DNA of 42,471 bases from Gammaproteobacteria bacterium (GTDB lineage Bacteria; Pseudomonadota; Gammaproteobacteria; Pseudomonadales; Cellvibrionaceae): the NCBI GenBank assembly GCA_021151625.1, contig JAGKWY010000062.1, forward strand, positions 1-42,471, written 5' to 3'. The position numbers and the translations under genes were made by a program. The notes under the pieces were generated by a model that saw only the letters and a program-made list of their open reading frames with translations, was not told the origin of the DNA and ran no database searches. Below are positions 32,577 to 40,782 of the stretch, in pieces; within the stretch, counting starts at the first letter, position 1; every line of letters starts with the position of its first letter.

Positions 32577-34439
32577 TTACTGACACACTGCGCCCGTTAC
32601 TGCGGGAATAATGGCCGCTGCTGCAGATTTACTTCCCTGGAAGCCAAACTCAACAGTTTGCCCTGGTTGAATAGTGGAATTCCAACTCAGGTTTTTCGCA
32701 TTGTAAGGATTAGCTCCACTCAACGTGGCATTCCACAAATTGGTAACTTTTGAACCATCGCTATATTGCCAATTCACATCCCAACCATTAATTGCAGAGC
32801 TACTAATATTTTTAATGCGAATAGTTGCGGTAAAACCGTTATTCCACTGGCTATTAATTACATAGCTGCATTGCGCTTTGGTTATCGAACCAACTGAGCT
32901 GGATGAGCGAGAAGAGCTTGATCTCGGGCAATCTGGCCAGTTATTACCAGGCAGGCAAGATAACGGTGTACTGCTGGAGGAACGAGAAGAAGAATACACG
33001 GAGCTACGGCTACTGCTAGAAGGCTCTGCTCGTTCCGAACTACCAATAGAGCTGCGGCGTGAGCTGGTAGTTGCACTGGAACTTACACAGTTATCAGAAT
33101 AGGAATGGGATAAATCCTTGGTTGCTGTACTTTTACCGCCACGACCATCATCCACATTCAGAATAAATTGATAGTTAGTGACTGGACGCATATAAAACTT
33201 CAGTTCCGACCCAGTGAAATTCTGATAAGAATAATTCTGCGGATCATACACTTGCCATGCATAACTCAGGATGTCGCCATCCGCGTCCGTTGTTTCTGCC
33301 CCGCTAACCTGTGCATACACAGAACCGCAGCGCTCCTGAATAACACGCGCGGAAATAACTGCGTAGGGTGCTCTGTTGGAACTCACACTACTGGCAACAC
33401 TGCTGGTTGATGCAGCACTGGATGAGCTGCTATTAGCATAATGTGTTGCAAGCTTTGCAGTTGCCTTAATGCCATTTTCACTATTAACTAATTTATTACC
33501 CCAAGTCGTTATTTGGTTAGGATCAAAATTAGTTACCATATTTAGATCAGTAAATTTAGTGGTGTAGCCACTCCAGCTCCAACCAAGGTAACCAACCCCC
33601 AGCTCCTTACTGATTTGCATAATTGCATCTTCATCAACATCCGTATTAGTGTAAGGAGAAAGGTATTCGTTAGTTCTGTCTCTGCGAACAGGACCAAACT
33701 CGCTAATCATGATCGGCAATTGTCGATCCAGATACGACTTAAGATAGCTGCGAATCGCACTAGGGTTATTGTAGGCTTCATACATATGCACAGAAAAAAT
33801 AACATTTTTTAACGAGTCCTTCGCAAAGAGATACTCGGCGTTGTTGCGCATGATATTTTCCCAATCCTGCCCCCAGTTAGCACCACTAATCATCAACTGG
33901 TTTTTTATGCCTGCCAAACGCAGTAACAAAATTCCCGTTTCAGTAAAACCCAAATAATTATTCGTAGCCGAGTTGCCGGTTGGCCCACTCGCCACATCGA
34001 TAATCACGTAATCTTCAGTTCCCTTTAATACGCCGGCGAGATTACTCCAACTGCTCCACACTGAAGACCAGTTATCAAAGCCCACATTGTCACCATACCC
34101 ATAGGTGCTTACATTAGTTAGCACACATACCAACTTATGTTGCTTACATAGTGCAATATATTGTTTGATTCGCTCCTCAGAAAAATACGATGTGACCGGA
34201 ATGCGCACAGCATTCGCACCAGTTGCTGCTATATCAGCCATCACAAAGGGTAAAGAATCTATCGCTGGCAGAGTTCCCAGATTTACGCCACGATAAACAA
34301 AGGGCGCCCCATTTGGGTCGAGGATTTGACTTCCTTGCACAGTCCAATCAGAAAAAGCTGGTTGCGCTGCAGCTATCGCCGCTATACCAACGCCGATATT
34401 TCTTAAGCACTGCAGAGACTTTTTTAATGAAAATTTCAT
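32577..34439 (-). CDS. Secreted GH5-like protein (acid/base lost) with PKD-like and CBM2 domains, copy 1
   Basis: A 620-aa secreted protein. The signal peptide ends AQPAFS (about residue 30). A GH5 domain resembling GH5_8 mannanases covers about 31-345: FVYRGVN, NAVRIP (Arg79), GANWGQDW, FSVHMY (His218, Tyr220), MISEFGP (nucleophile-position Glu247), GYLGWSWSG. The family acid/base motif (I-N-x-x-N-E-P) reads IDVASGP, so Asn-Glu is Ser151-Gly152. Next come a Ser linker, a PKD/Ig-like domain (about 370-460), a second Ser/Arg linker with C-x-PGNNWPDC, and CBM2 (final 100 residues, with Trp residues in SQWNNGF, NLWNAT and LSWNST). It probably binds cellulose or mannan but is not expected to cleave normally. 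The start at 34439 has AAAAGGAAA upstream. Confidence 0.85.
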   Translation of the reverse strand: MKFSLKKSLQCLRNIGVGIAAIAAAQPAFSDWTVQGSQILDPNGAPFVYRGVNLGTLPAIDSLPFVMADIAATGANAVRIPVTSYFSEERIKQYIALCKQHKLVCVLTNVSTYGYGDNVGFDNWSSVWSSWSNLAGVLKGTEDYVIIDVASGPTGNSATNNYLGFTETGILLLRLAGIKNQLMISGANWGQDWENIMRNNAEYLFAKDSLKNVIFSVHMYEAYNNPSAIRSYLKSYLDRQLPIMISEFGPVRRDRTNEYLSPYTNTDVDEDAIMQISKELGVGYLGWSWSGYTTKFTDLNMVTNFDPNQITTWGNKLVNSENGIKATAKLATHYANSSSSSAASTSSVASSVSSNRAPYAVISARVIQERCGSVYAQVSGAETTDADGDILSYAWQVYDPQNYSYQNFTGSELKFYMRPVTNYQFILNVDDGRGGKSTATKDLSHSYSDNCVSSSATTSSRRSSIGSSERAEPSSSSRSSVYSSSRSSSSTPLSCLPGNNWPDCPRSSSSRSSSSVGSITKAQCSYVINSQWNNGFTATIRIKNISSSAINGWDVNWQYSDGSKVTNLWNATLSGANPYNAKNLSWNSTIQPGQTVEFGFQGSKSAAAAIIPAVTGAVCQ

Positions 34440-34514
34440 CACAGTTTTCCTTTTAATTACGAGAAAATAAATAATTGCGCAGCTCAGATGAGGGACGCAA
34501 TCACCCATAGTTTA

Positions 34515-36419
34515 TTATTGGCACACCGCACCCGTTACTACAGGCACACTTGCAGGCGCAGCCGATTTGCTGCCCTGGAATCCAAACTCAATGGTTTGCC
34601 CTGGTTGAATGGTGGAATTCCAGTTCAGGTTTTTTGCATTGTATGGATTTGCGCCACTCAGAGTTGCATTCCACAAATTGGTAACTTTGGAGCCATCACT
34701 GTATTGCCAATTAACATCCCAACCATTAATTACTGCGGTCGTGGTATTTTTAATACGAATAGCTGCGGTAAAACCATTATTCCACTGGCTGTTAATCACA
34801 TAGCTACACTGCGCCTTAGTGACTGGAGCAACGGAACTGGATGACCGTGAAGAGGTAGACCTCGGGCAATCCGGCCAGTTATTACCAGGTGGACAAACTA
34901 ACGGCGTACTGCTGGAAGAGCGAGAGGATGAATATGCAGAACTACGACTACTGCTAGAAGGCTCTGCGCGTTCCGAACTGCCAATAGAACTACTACGCAC
35001 ACTGGTAGAAGTGCTAGAACTTACGCAATAATCCGAATAAGTGTGATTGCGAACAATCGATGTACTAGTCACACCGCCTTTGCCATCACTCACCGTTAAT
35101 TTAATGGTGTAATAATGTGGCGGCTGCATATAAAAACGCAGAGAAGGCGCAGTCGATGTAATCGGGCTGCCATAACCACTGATATCCCATTGATAAGTCA
35201 GTGGATCGCCATCCGGGTCAGAAGAACCAGATGCAGTTACGTTGCCGTACACCTGCCCGCAGCGTACATACTCCAAATTGTAGGTAATGGCGGCGACTGG
35301 TGGTTGATTGGCCGGTACTGAACTGCTGCTCGCACTACTGGAACTATTATTAAAAATGCTTGCAGGTTTTGCAGTTGCTTTAATGCCGCTTGCACCGTTG
35401 AATAATAAATTTCCCCAAGTGGTCAGGTTATTTGAATTCCAATTGGAAACTACATCCAACGCTGAATTTTCGTTACCGCTCCAGCTCCAGCCAAAATAAC
35501 CAGCGCCATACTGCTCTGCGTATTGCATTACCGACGCCGCCGGTAATTGCGGTGCGTTTAATTGCACAGGAATAGTAGTATTAAACGGGTGGTAGTAAGG
35601 TGCCGGACCGAATCCACCAACAACCAGTGGAGCACCAATTTCCGCAAAACTGCTTATATAATCACGTACTTTTTCCGGATCCAGATAATCGTCAAAAAAA
35701 TCCACAGAAAAAATCACACGATGTTTTAATGTGCTGTCCTGACTTATACCCTGTGCAACATAATGCATAGCCTTGGTGGGATCCTGCGACCAATCACTGC
35801 CGTCAAGCATTATCATAAAATTGGGCGGTAACGAACTTAGTATTCCATGGGTATAGCTCTGCGCAGTGTCCCTATAAAATTGTTCTGTCCCATGGCCAAA
35901 ATGCTGGTTTCCAAAACCGATAATAATATGGTTTGTCACACCTGGTGCCGACAGAGCCATTCTCATATCACTTGATTCCCATAGATAAGCGGTGTTCGAC
36001 GGACTAGCGACGCCATTTACAACACCGAAGCCAGCAACATCGTTCGGTTCCAGTACACACACCAATTTATTTTCTGCACAGGCTTTTATAATTCCGACCA
36101 ATTCAGTAGCTGCTGCACGAGGGTAAGTAAATGGAACAGTCCAATTTAATGGAAATTCGATCTGTGCCGAATTAGCACCGAGTGCCGCAATATCCTTAAG
36201 CGCCTGTATTGTTTTATCTGGAGCGCGGCCGTGGTCAATCGTTACACCGCGAAAAATAAATGGATTACCATTTGGATCCATTAATTTTCCATTCTGCACA
36301 GTCCACCCAGTTAATGCCGGGGGTGATAACGCAAAAACCGGCGCAACAAGTGCCCCTAAGGCAAATGCTGCAATCGTTTTTTTCAGTAGCGATGACGGGT
36401 TAGCAAGTAATGCTTTCAT
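34515..36419 (-). CDS. Secreted pseudo-GH5 protein with PKD-like and CBM2 domains, copy 2
   Basis: A 634-aa secreted protein with a signal peptide to about residue 30 (VAPVFA). The GH5-like domain (about 35-375) keeps FIFRGV, LVCVLE, SDWSQD and GYFGWSWSGNE. Every catalytic position is changed: SAQIEF where VRI/VRV is usual (Arg lost), GFGNQHFG (acid/base Glu to Gln172), FSVDFF for H-x-Y (Asp240, Phe242), and VVGGFGP (nucleophile Glu to Gly269). A PKD-like domain starts NQPPVAAI and contains SDPDGDPLTYQW. A Ser/Arg linker with CPPGNNWPDC matches copy 1. The C-terminal CBM2 is intact. The frame is clean, so this is not a pseudogene. It lies 35 bases after copy 3. The start at 36419 has AAAAGGAAA upstream. 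Confidence 0.87.
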   Translation of the reverse strand: MKALLANPSSLLKKTIAAFALGALVAPVFALSPPALTGWTVQNGKLMDPNGNPFIFRGVTIDHGRAPDKTIQALKDIAALGANSAQIEFPLNWTVPFTYPRAAATELVGIIKACAENKLVCVLEPNDVAGFGVVNGVASPSNTAYLWESSDMRMALSAPGVTNHIIIGFGNQHFGHGTEQFYRDTAQSYTHGILSSLPPNFMIMLDGSDWSQDPTKAMHYVAQGISQDSTLKHRVIFSVDFFDDYLDPEKVRDYISSFAEIGAPLVVGGFGPAPYYHPFNTTIPVQLNAPQLPAASVMQYAEQYGAGYFGWSWSGNENSALDVVSNWNSNNLTTWGNLLFNGASGIKATAKPASIFNNSSSSASSSSVPANQPPVAAITYNLEYVRCGQVYGNVTASGSSDPDGDPLTYQWDISGYGSPITSTAPSLRFYMQPPHYYTIKLTVSDGKGGVTSTSIVRNHTYSDYCVSSSTSTSVRSSSIGSSERAEPSSSSRSSAYSSSRSSSSTPLVCPPGNNWPDCPRSTSSRSSSSVAPVTKAQCSYVINSQWNNGFTAAIRIKNTTTAVINGWDVNWQYSDGSKVTNLWNATLSGANPYNAKNLNWNSTIQPGQTIEFGFQGSKSAAPASVPVVTGAVCQ

Positions 36420-36454
36420 AAGATTTCCTTTTAGTTTGAAAAAAATAGTTATTT

Positions 36455-38422
36455 TTATTGGCAAATATTTCCTGTTACAACCGGTGTGGTTGCAGCAGCG
36501 GCAGATTTGCTGCCCTGGAATCCAAACTCAATGGTTTGTCCTGGTTGAATGGTGGAATTCCAGCTCAGGTTTTTTGCGTTGTATGGATTTGCTCCACTCC
36601 AACTTGCATTCCATAAATTGGTAATTTTTGAACCATCCGCATATTGCCAATTAACATCCCAACCATTAATTGCACTGGTGCTGGTATTTTTAATACGCAC
36701 AACAGCGGTAAAACCACTATTCCATTGGCTTTGAATTTGATAACTGCACAATGCCTTGTTGGTTTGCGGCACAGAAGAACTGGAAGAAGTTCTTACCGAA
36801 CTGGATGTGCGGACCGAACTGCTGGACGGGGGGAAATCAATAACTACGCTCGACGATGAGCTGGAGGAACGCACCACAGGGAGGCTACTGCGACTGCTAC
36901 TGGTACGCCCAAAACAATCAATATAAACAGGATTGTAGCTTTTAACCACACTGCTGCTTGCACCCTTCGTGTCGGTTACCGTCAAAGTAATTTGACCGTA
37001 GGACCCCGAGGGAACAATAAAGCGCGCACTTAAACCAGTTGCAGTTTGGCTCACCCCATAGGTTCCCGATAGGTACCAGCTAAACGTCAACTCATCGCCA
37101 TCCGGATCAGACGCATTGGTTACCGATGCAGTAATTGCTGCCTTCTCACATTCGCCACTCGCACCACCATAGCTGGTAAAATCTGCTGAAGGCGGTTGAT
37201 TAAACCCGGCATAGCTGGAAAAACTTGCTGAGGTAGTTGTTGCGGATGTAGTTGTTGCCGATGCAACGGCGCTTGATGAGCTGGCACCCGGGAGCGATGA
37301 TCTCGCACTGGATACTGATGCACTGGTTCTTGAACCTGATGAATAGCTGGCGTAAACGCTGCTGGCATTTTGATAAATCGATGCAATTTTCGCCGTTGCT
37401 TTAATACCATTCGCACCATTAAATAGTAAATTCCCCCAGGTAGTCAGGCTATTTGAATTCCAATTGGAAACCACATCCAATGCCGGATTTTCATTGCCAC
37501 TCCAACTCCAACCAAAATAACCCGCACCATACTGCTCCGCATATTGCATTACCGACGCAGCCGGCAATTGTGGGGCATCCTGTTGTAAAGGAATAGGACG
37601 GAAAGGATGGTAATAAGACATAGGGCCAAAACCGCCCACAACCAATGGCGCACCTATTTCTGCAAAGCTGGCTATGTAGTCACGTACCTTTTCTGAATTC
37701 ACATATTCAGAGAAAAAATCAACCGAATAAATAACGCGTTGTTTTAATGCGCTGTCCCGATTTATATCCCGTGCAAGCTGGTGCATTGACTTGCTCGTAT
37801 CCTGAGCCCAATCACTACCGTCAATCATTACCAAAAAGTTGGGAGGTAACGCGGCAAGCAATCCATTGGTATAACTCTGCATAGTATCCCTATAAAACGC
37901 AGACCAATCTGAACCAAAATGCTGGTTACCAAAACCAATAATGACATGGTCTGCAACCCCCGGTCCCGACAATACCGCTTTCATATCATCAGAGACCCAT
38001 AAACTGATTGTTGTCGATGGAAGCTGCGTAGTTGATACACTACCAACACCAGCAACATCGTTTGCTTCCAATACACACACCAGTTTAGTTTCCACACAGG
38101 TTTTTATAATTCCCACCAATTCAGTCACCGCTGTACGAGGATAGGTAAAGGGAACTGTCCAATTTATTGGAAATTCAATCTGGGCCGAGTTAGCGCCAAG
38201 CGCTGCAATATCTTTCAGGGCTTGTATTGTTTTATCCGGCGCACGCGTGTGATCAATTGTTACACCGCGAAAAATAAATGGTTGGCCATTAGGATCAAGC
38301 AACTGGCCATTACTAACCGTCCAGGATTGTTGTGCAACGACAGGAGTGGCAATTAATCCAGCAGCAATTACTGCAAGTGCGCGTTTAATGAAAGGTATGT
38401 TGTTAAAAATAGAGGTATTCAT
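36455..38422 (-). CDS. Secreted pseudo-GH5 protein with PKD-like and CBM2 domains, copy 3
   Basis: A 655-aa secreted protein with signal peptide residues 1-30 (ATPVVA). Its GH5-like domain is the closest relative of copy 2 and carries the same replacements: SAQIEF, GFGNQHFG (Gln167), YSVDFF (Asp235, Phe237), VVGGFGP (Gly264). The long Ser/Ala/Thr linker (about 370-425) differs from copies 1 and 2. The PKD-like domain has two Cys and SDPDGDELTFSW. A short linker rich in VRTSSS repeats precedes the CBM2, which has the conserved Trp and Cys pair and ends TGNICQ. It uses the same ribosome site (AAAAGGAAA) and a 151-base leader after copy 4 that includes a hairpin. It is presumably extracellular and polysaccharide-bound. 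Confidence 0.87.
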   Translation of the reverse strand: MNTSIFNNIPFIKRALAVIAAGLIATPVVAQQSWTVSNGQLLDPNGQPFIFRGVTIDHTRAPDKTIQALKDIAALGANSAQIEFPINWTVPFTYPRTAVTELVGIIKTCVETKLVCVLEANDVAGVGSVSTTQLPSTTISLWVSDDMKAVLSGPGVADHVIIGFGNQHFGSDWSAFYRDTMQSYTNGLLAALPPNFLVMIDGSDWAQDTSKSMHQLARDINRDSALKQRVIYSVDFFSEYVNSEKVRDYIASFAEIGAPLVVGGFGPMSYYHPFRPIPLQQDAPQLPAASVMQYAEQYGAGYFGWSWSGNENPALDVVSNWNSNSLTTWGNLLFNGANGIKATAKIASIYQNASSVYASYSSGSRTSASVSSARSSLPGASSSSAVASATTTSATTTSASFSSYAGFNQPPSADFTSYGGASGECEKAAITASVTNASDPDGDELTFSWYLSGTYGVSQTATGLSARFIVPSGSYGQITLTVTDTKGASSSVVKSYNPVYIDCFGRTSSSRSSLPVVRSSSSSSSVVIDFPPSSSSVRTSSSVRTSSSSSVPQTNKALCSYQIQSQWNSGFTAVVRIKNTSTSAINGWDVNWQYADGSKITNLWNASWSGANPYNAKNLSWNSTIQPGQTIEFGFQGSKSAAAATTPVVTGNICQ

Positions 38423-38540
38423 GAGCTTTCCTTTTCAATACAAATGCTTTTCTCACACGATTTCAAAATACTCATTTAATGAAGTTCAAAACCAAAAGTG
38501 AGAACCGGGGGAAAATCGCAAACAGCACGATTATTTAAAT

Positions 38541-38572
38541 AGCAAATGCCCTGCTTTCACAGGGCATTTGCT
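38541..38572 (-). terminator. Hairpin between pseudo-GH5 copies 4 and 3
   Basis: Perfect 13-base arms AGCAAATGCCCTG/CAGGGCATTTGCT flank a six-base loop. On the minus strand it directly follows the copy 4 stop and is followed by TATTTAAATAA, a weak T-tract. It may be a partial terminator or an RNA-stability element that sets copy 4 apart from copies 3 to 1. Confidence 0.65.
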
Positions 38573-38573
38573 G

Positions 38574-40421
38574 TTATTGACAGATGCTGCCAGTTACCGC
38601 TGGCACGCTAGCGGGTGCCGCGCTTTTACTGCCCTGGAAGCCAAACTCAACCGTTTGCCCCGGTTGAATCGTGGAGTTCCAACTCAGGTTTTTCGCGTTG
38701 TAAGGATTGCTACCATTCAAGGTTGCATTCCATAAGTTGGTAACTTTTGAACCATCACTATATTGCCAATTCACATCCCAACTATTAATGGCAGTGGTTG
38801 TGGTGTTTTTAATGCGAATTGCCGCCGTAAAGCCATTATTCCATTGGCTGTTAATTACATAACTGCACTGTGCTTTAGTGGTTTGTGGAACCGATGAACT
38901 GGAAGATGTTCTGACCGAACTGCTGCTGGAGCTACGGACAGAACTGCTGGAAGTACTGGGGCGACTAGCATCCGGAATTGAGCTGGAGCTTCTGACTGAG
39001 CTAGAACTTCTGCTCGAACTACTTGGACAATCCACATAAAAAGGCGCAACAGTTTTGGTTAATACCGCAGAAGCACCTTTAGAATCCGTCACTGTTAAAG
39101 TTAACTGATATGACATCCGATTTTGGCTGGGGAAACTGGCACTGCAAGCAGATGCAGCAGCAGATGTAGAAGTACCACTGCCTATTGACCATGAACAAGT
39201 AAACGCGTCACCCTCAGGATCAAACGACGCATCTCCTGTTGCAGTTATTTTTCCCACCGCTTCCAGGCCATTGCAAAATGTTGTTGGGTAATTATATGCA
39301 TCAAACTTGGGAACAGGCGGCTGATTGGCAGATACTGAAGAACTACTGGTTGATGATGAATTATTGCTATAAATCGACGCGAGCCTGGCAGTTGCTTTGA
39401 TTCCATTTGCATCATTAAATAATAAATTACCCCAGGCCGTTAATTGATTTGCGTCGTAATTAGTTACCACATCCAAACCCGAGCTTTCATTGCCGCTCCA
39501 ACTCCAACCAAAATAACCAGCACCATATTGTTCGGCATATTGCATTACCGCCTGCGCGGGTAAATTAATGGCTACAGTGGGGCGCGCCGCTTGGTTATAA
39601 GGGTGATAATAAGGAACGGGGGCAAAGCCGCCCACTAACAAAGGCGCGCCCAATTGCGCAAAACTGGCAATGTAATCGCGCGCGCTCGCTGGATCCTGAT
39701 AGGCATCAAACATATCTACGGAATAAATAATATTTGCATAGCTACCACCGATTTGGCGATTGCTGGTTGCCAATTGCAGCATTGCCTTATCGCTATCCTG
39801 GCCCCACTTATTGCCATCAATCATTATCATGAAGCCAGGCACACTAGACCTGAATTCACCCAGGTAGCTCTGCATACGCATAACGTATTCACCCGCTGCA
39901 TAATTAGAATCAAAAATCTGATTACTCAAGCCGATAATAATATGATGATGCGCACCATTCAGTACTTCACGCAGGTCGTTCCAAGCCCAGTAACTTGCCA
40001 TCTCACTTGGGCTTCTTGAACCATAGGCTTGCGAATAACCACTGCCATCATTGGGCTCAAGCACACAGACCAATTTGTTATCTTTACAAGCTTGGATAAT
40101 TTCACGCAACTCAGCAACAAATGCACGCGGCCAGGTGCCATCCCCCAGAATGGCAAACTCAATTTGTGCGGAGTTGGCCCCCATTGCAGCGGCATCCTTC
40201 AGGGCCTGTAGCGTTTTTTTTGGAGCTAAAGTGTGGTTAATCGTCACACCACGAAATACAAACGGATTGCCATTAGGATCTAGCAACTTTCCATCCTGCA
40301 CTTTCCAGAACGAATTAGCAGGAGGCGATAAGGCAAATGCCGGTGCAGCAAGTACACCAAGGCTGAATATCGCAATTGACTTTCTAAGCAATGACTTTTT
40401 ATCAACTATAAAATTTTTCAT
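38574..40421 (-). CDS. Secreted pseudo-GH5 protein with PKD-like and CBM2 domains, copy 4
   Basis: A 615-aa secreted protein with a signal peptide to about residue 30 (AAPAFA), near that of copy 2. The GH5-like domain (about 35-370) shows the same catalytic losses with its own variations: SAQIEF, GLSNQIF (Gln168), YSVDMF (Asp236, Phe238), LVGGFAP (Gly265). It keeps KWGQD and GYFGWSWSGNE. The PKD-like domain has extra Cys and SFDPEGDAFTCSW. Ser/Arg linkers with VRSSSS/VRTSSS units precede an intact CBM2 ending TGSICQ. It is first in the tandem array, with AAAAAGGAAA before the ATG. It is more divergent than copies 2 and 3, implying an older split. Confidence 0.87.
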   Translation of the reverse strand: MKNFIVDKKSLLRKSIAIFSLGVLAAPAFALSPPANSFWKVQDGKLLDPNGNPFVFRGVTINHTLAPKKTLQALKDAAAMGANSAQIEFAILGDGTWPRAFVAELREIIQACKDNKLVCVLEPNDGSGYSQAYGSRSPSEMASYWAWNDLREVLNGAHHHIIIGLSNQIFDSNYAAGEYVMRMQSYLGEFRSSVPGFMIMIDGNKWGQDSDKAMLQLATSNRQIGGSYANIIYSVDMFDAYQDPASARDYIASFAQLGAPLLVGGFAPVPYYHPYNQAARPTVAINLPAQAVMQYAEQYGAGYFGWSWSGNESSGLDVVTNYDANQLTAWGNLLFNDANGIKATARLASIYSNNSSSTSSSSVSANQPPVPKFDAYNYPTTFCNGLEAVGKITATGDASFDPEGDAFTCSWSIGSGTSTSAAASACSASFPSQNRMSYQLTLTVTDSKGASAVLTKTVAPFYVDCPSSSSRSSSSVRSSSSIPDASRPSTSSSSVRSSSSSSVRTSSSSSVPQTTKAQCSYVINSQWNNGFTAAIRIKNTTTTAINSWDVNWQYSDGSKVTNLWNATLNGSNPYNAKNLSWNSTIQPGQTVEFGFQGSKSAAPASVPAVTGSICQ

Positions 40422-40698
40422 AGCATTTCCTTTTTATGTGGCCAATCATTTATTGAAGCCGGAATATGACGCGCAAGTAATATCAACCTTGACTGCCCCC
40501 CAAGGGCAACAAAAAGGCAATAGTATTCGCGCGATGATCTCTCACCGTTATTTAAAGGCAGTTGAAGTTGAAACTGGACGTCGGATATTTATTGTTATGA
40601 AGTAAAACTAAATATAAACGCTATTGTGTTTGGTTTTTTTTGTTATGGGGAACAGCTTGCATGGATAACAACCAAGACGCAATCTGTTTGTAAAAAAT
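40422..40698. other. Upstream region of the pseudo-GH5 array
   Basis: This gap holds no gene I can support. On the minus strand it should contain the promoter of copy 4; a weak TTGCGC/ATAAAT pair with 17-base spacing is visible near 40450-40480. On the plus strand the stretch 40435-40605 is open for 57 codons and ends in a protein-like GNSIRAMISHRYLKAVEVE..., stopping at 40605. It lacks a credible start and could be a gene remnant or chance. Confidence 0.35.
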
Positions 40699-40743
40699 TT
40701 AACCCGTAGAATTGCGAAGCAGTTTGCAATTTCTACGGGTTAA
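40699..40743 (-). terminator. Terminator of the SDR/enoyl-CoA hydratase operon
   Basis: A long hairpin of TTAACCCGTAGAATTGC against GCAATTTCTACGGGTTAA (one bulged A) is followed on the minus strand by AATTTTTTAC. It lies 40 bases after the stop at 40783. Confidence 0.88.
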
Positions 40744-40782
40744 CAAGTAAAAATTTTGCTTATGAAAATTTAGCTTTAATAC

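Noticed and set aside
32577..40421. Calling the four proteins active endoglucanases or mannanases from overall GH5 resemblance
   Set aside because: The acid/base position is lost in all four and the nucleophile position in three, so the usual retaining mechanism cannot be supported.
40051..40605. Plus-strand open frame of 184 codons as a full gene
   Set aside because: Its first two thirds are antisense to the signal peptide and GH5-like domain of copy 4. Only the last 57 codons lie outside a gene, and these are reported separately as a possible remnant.
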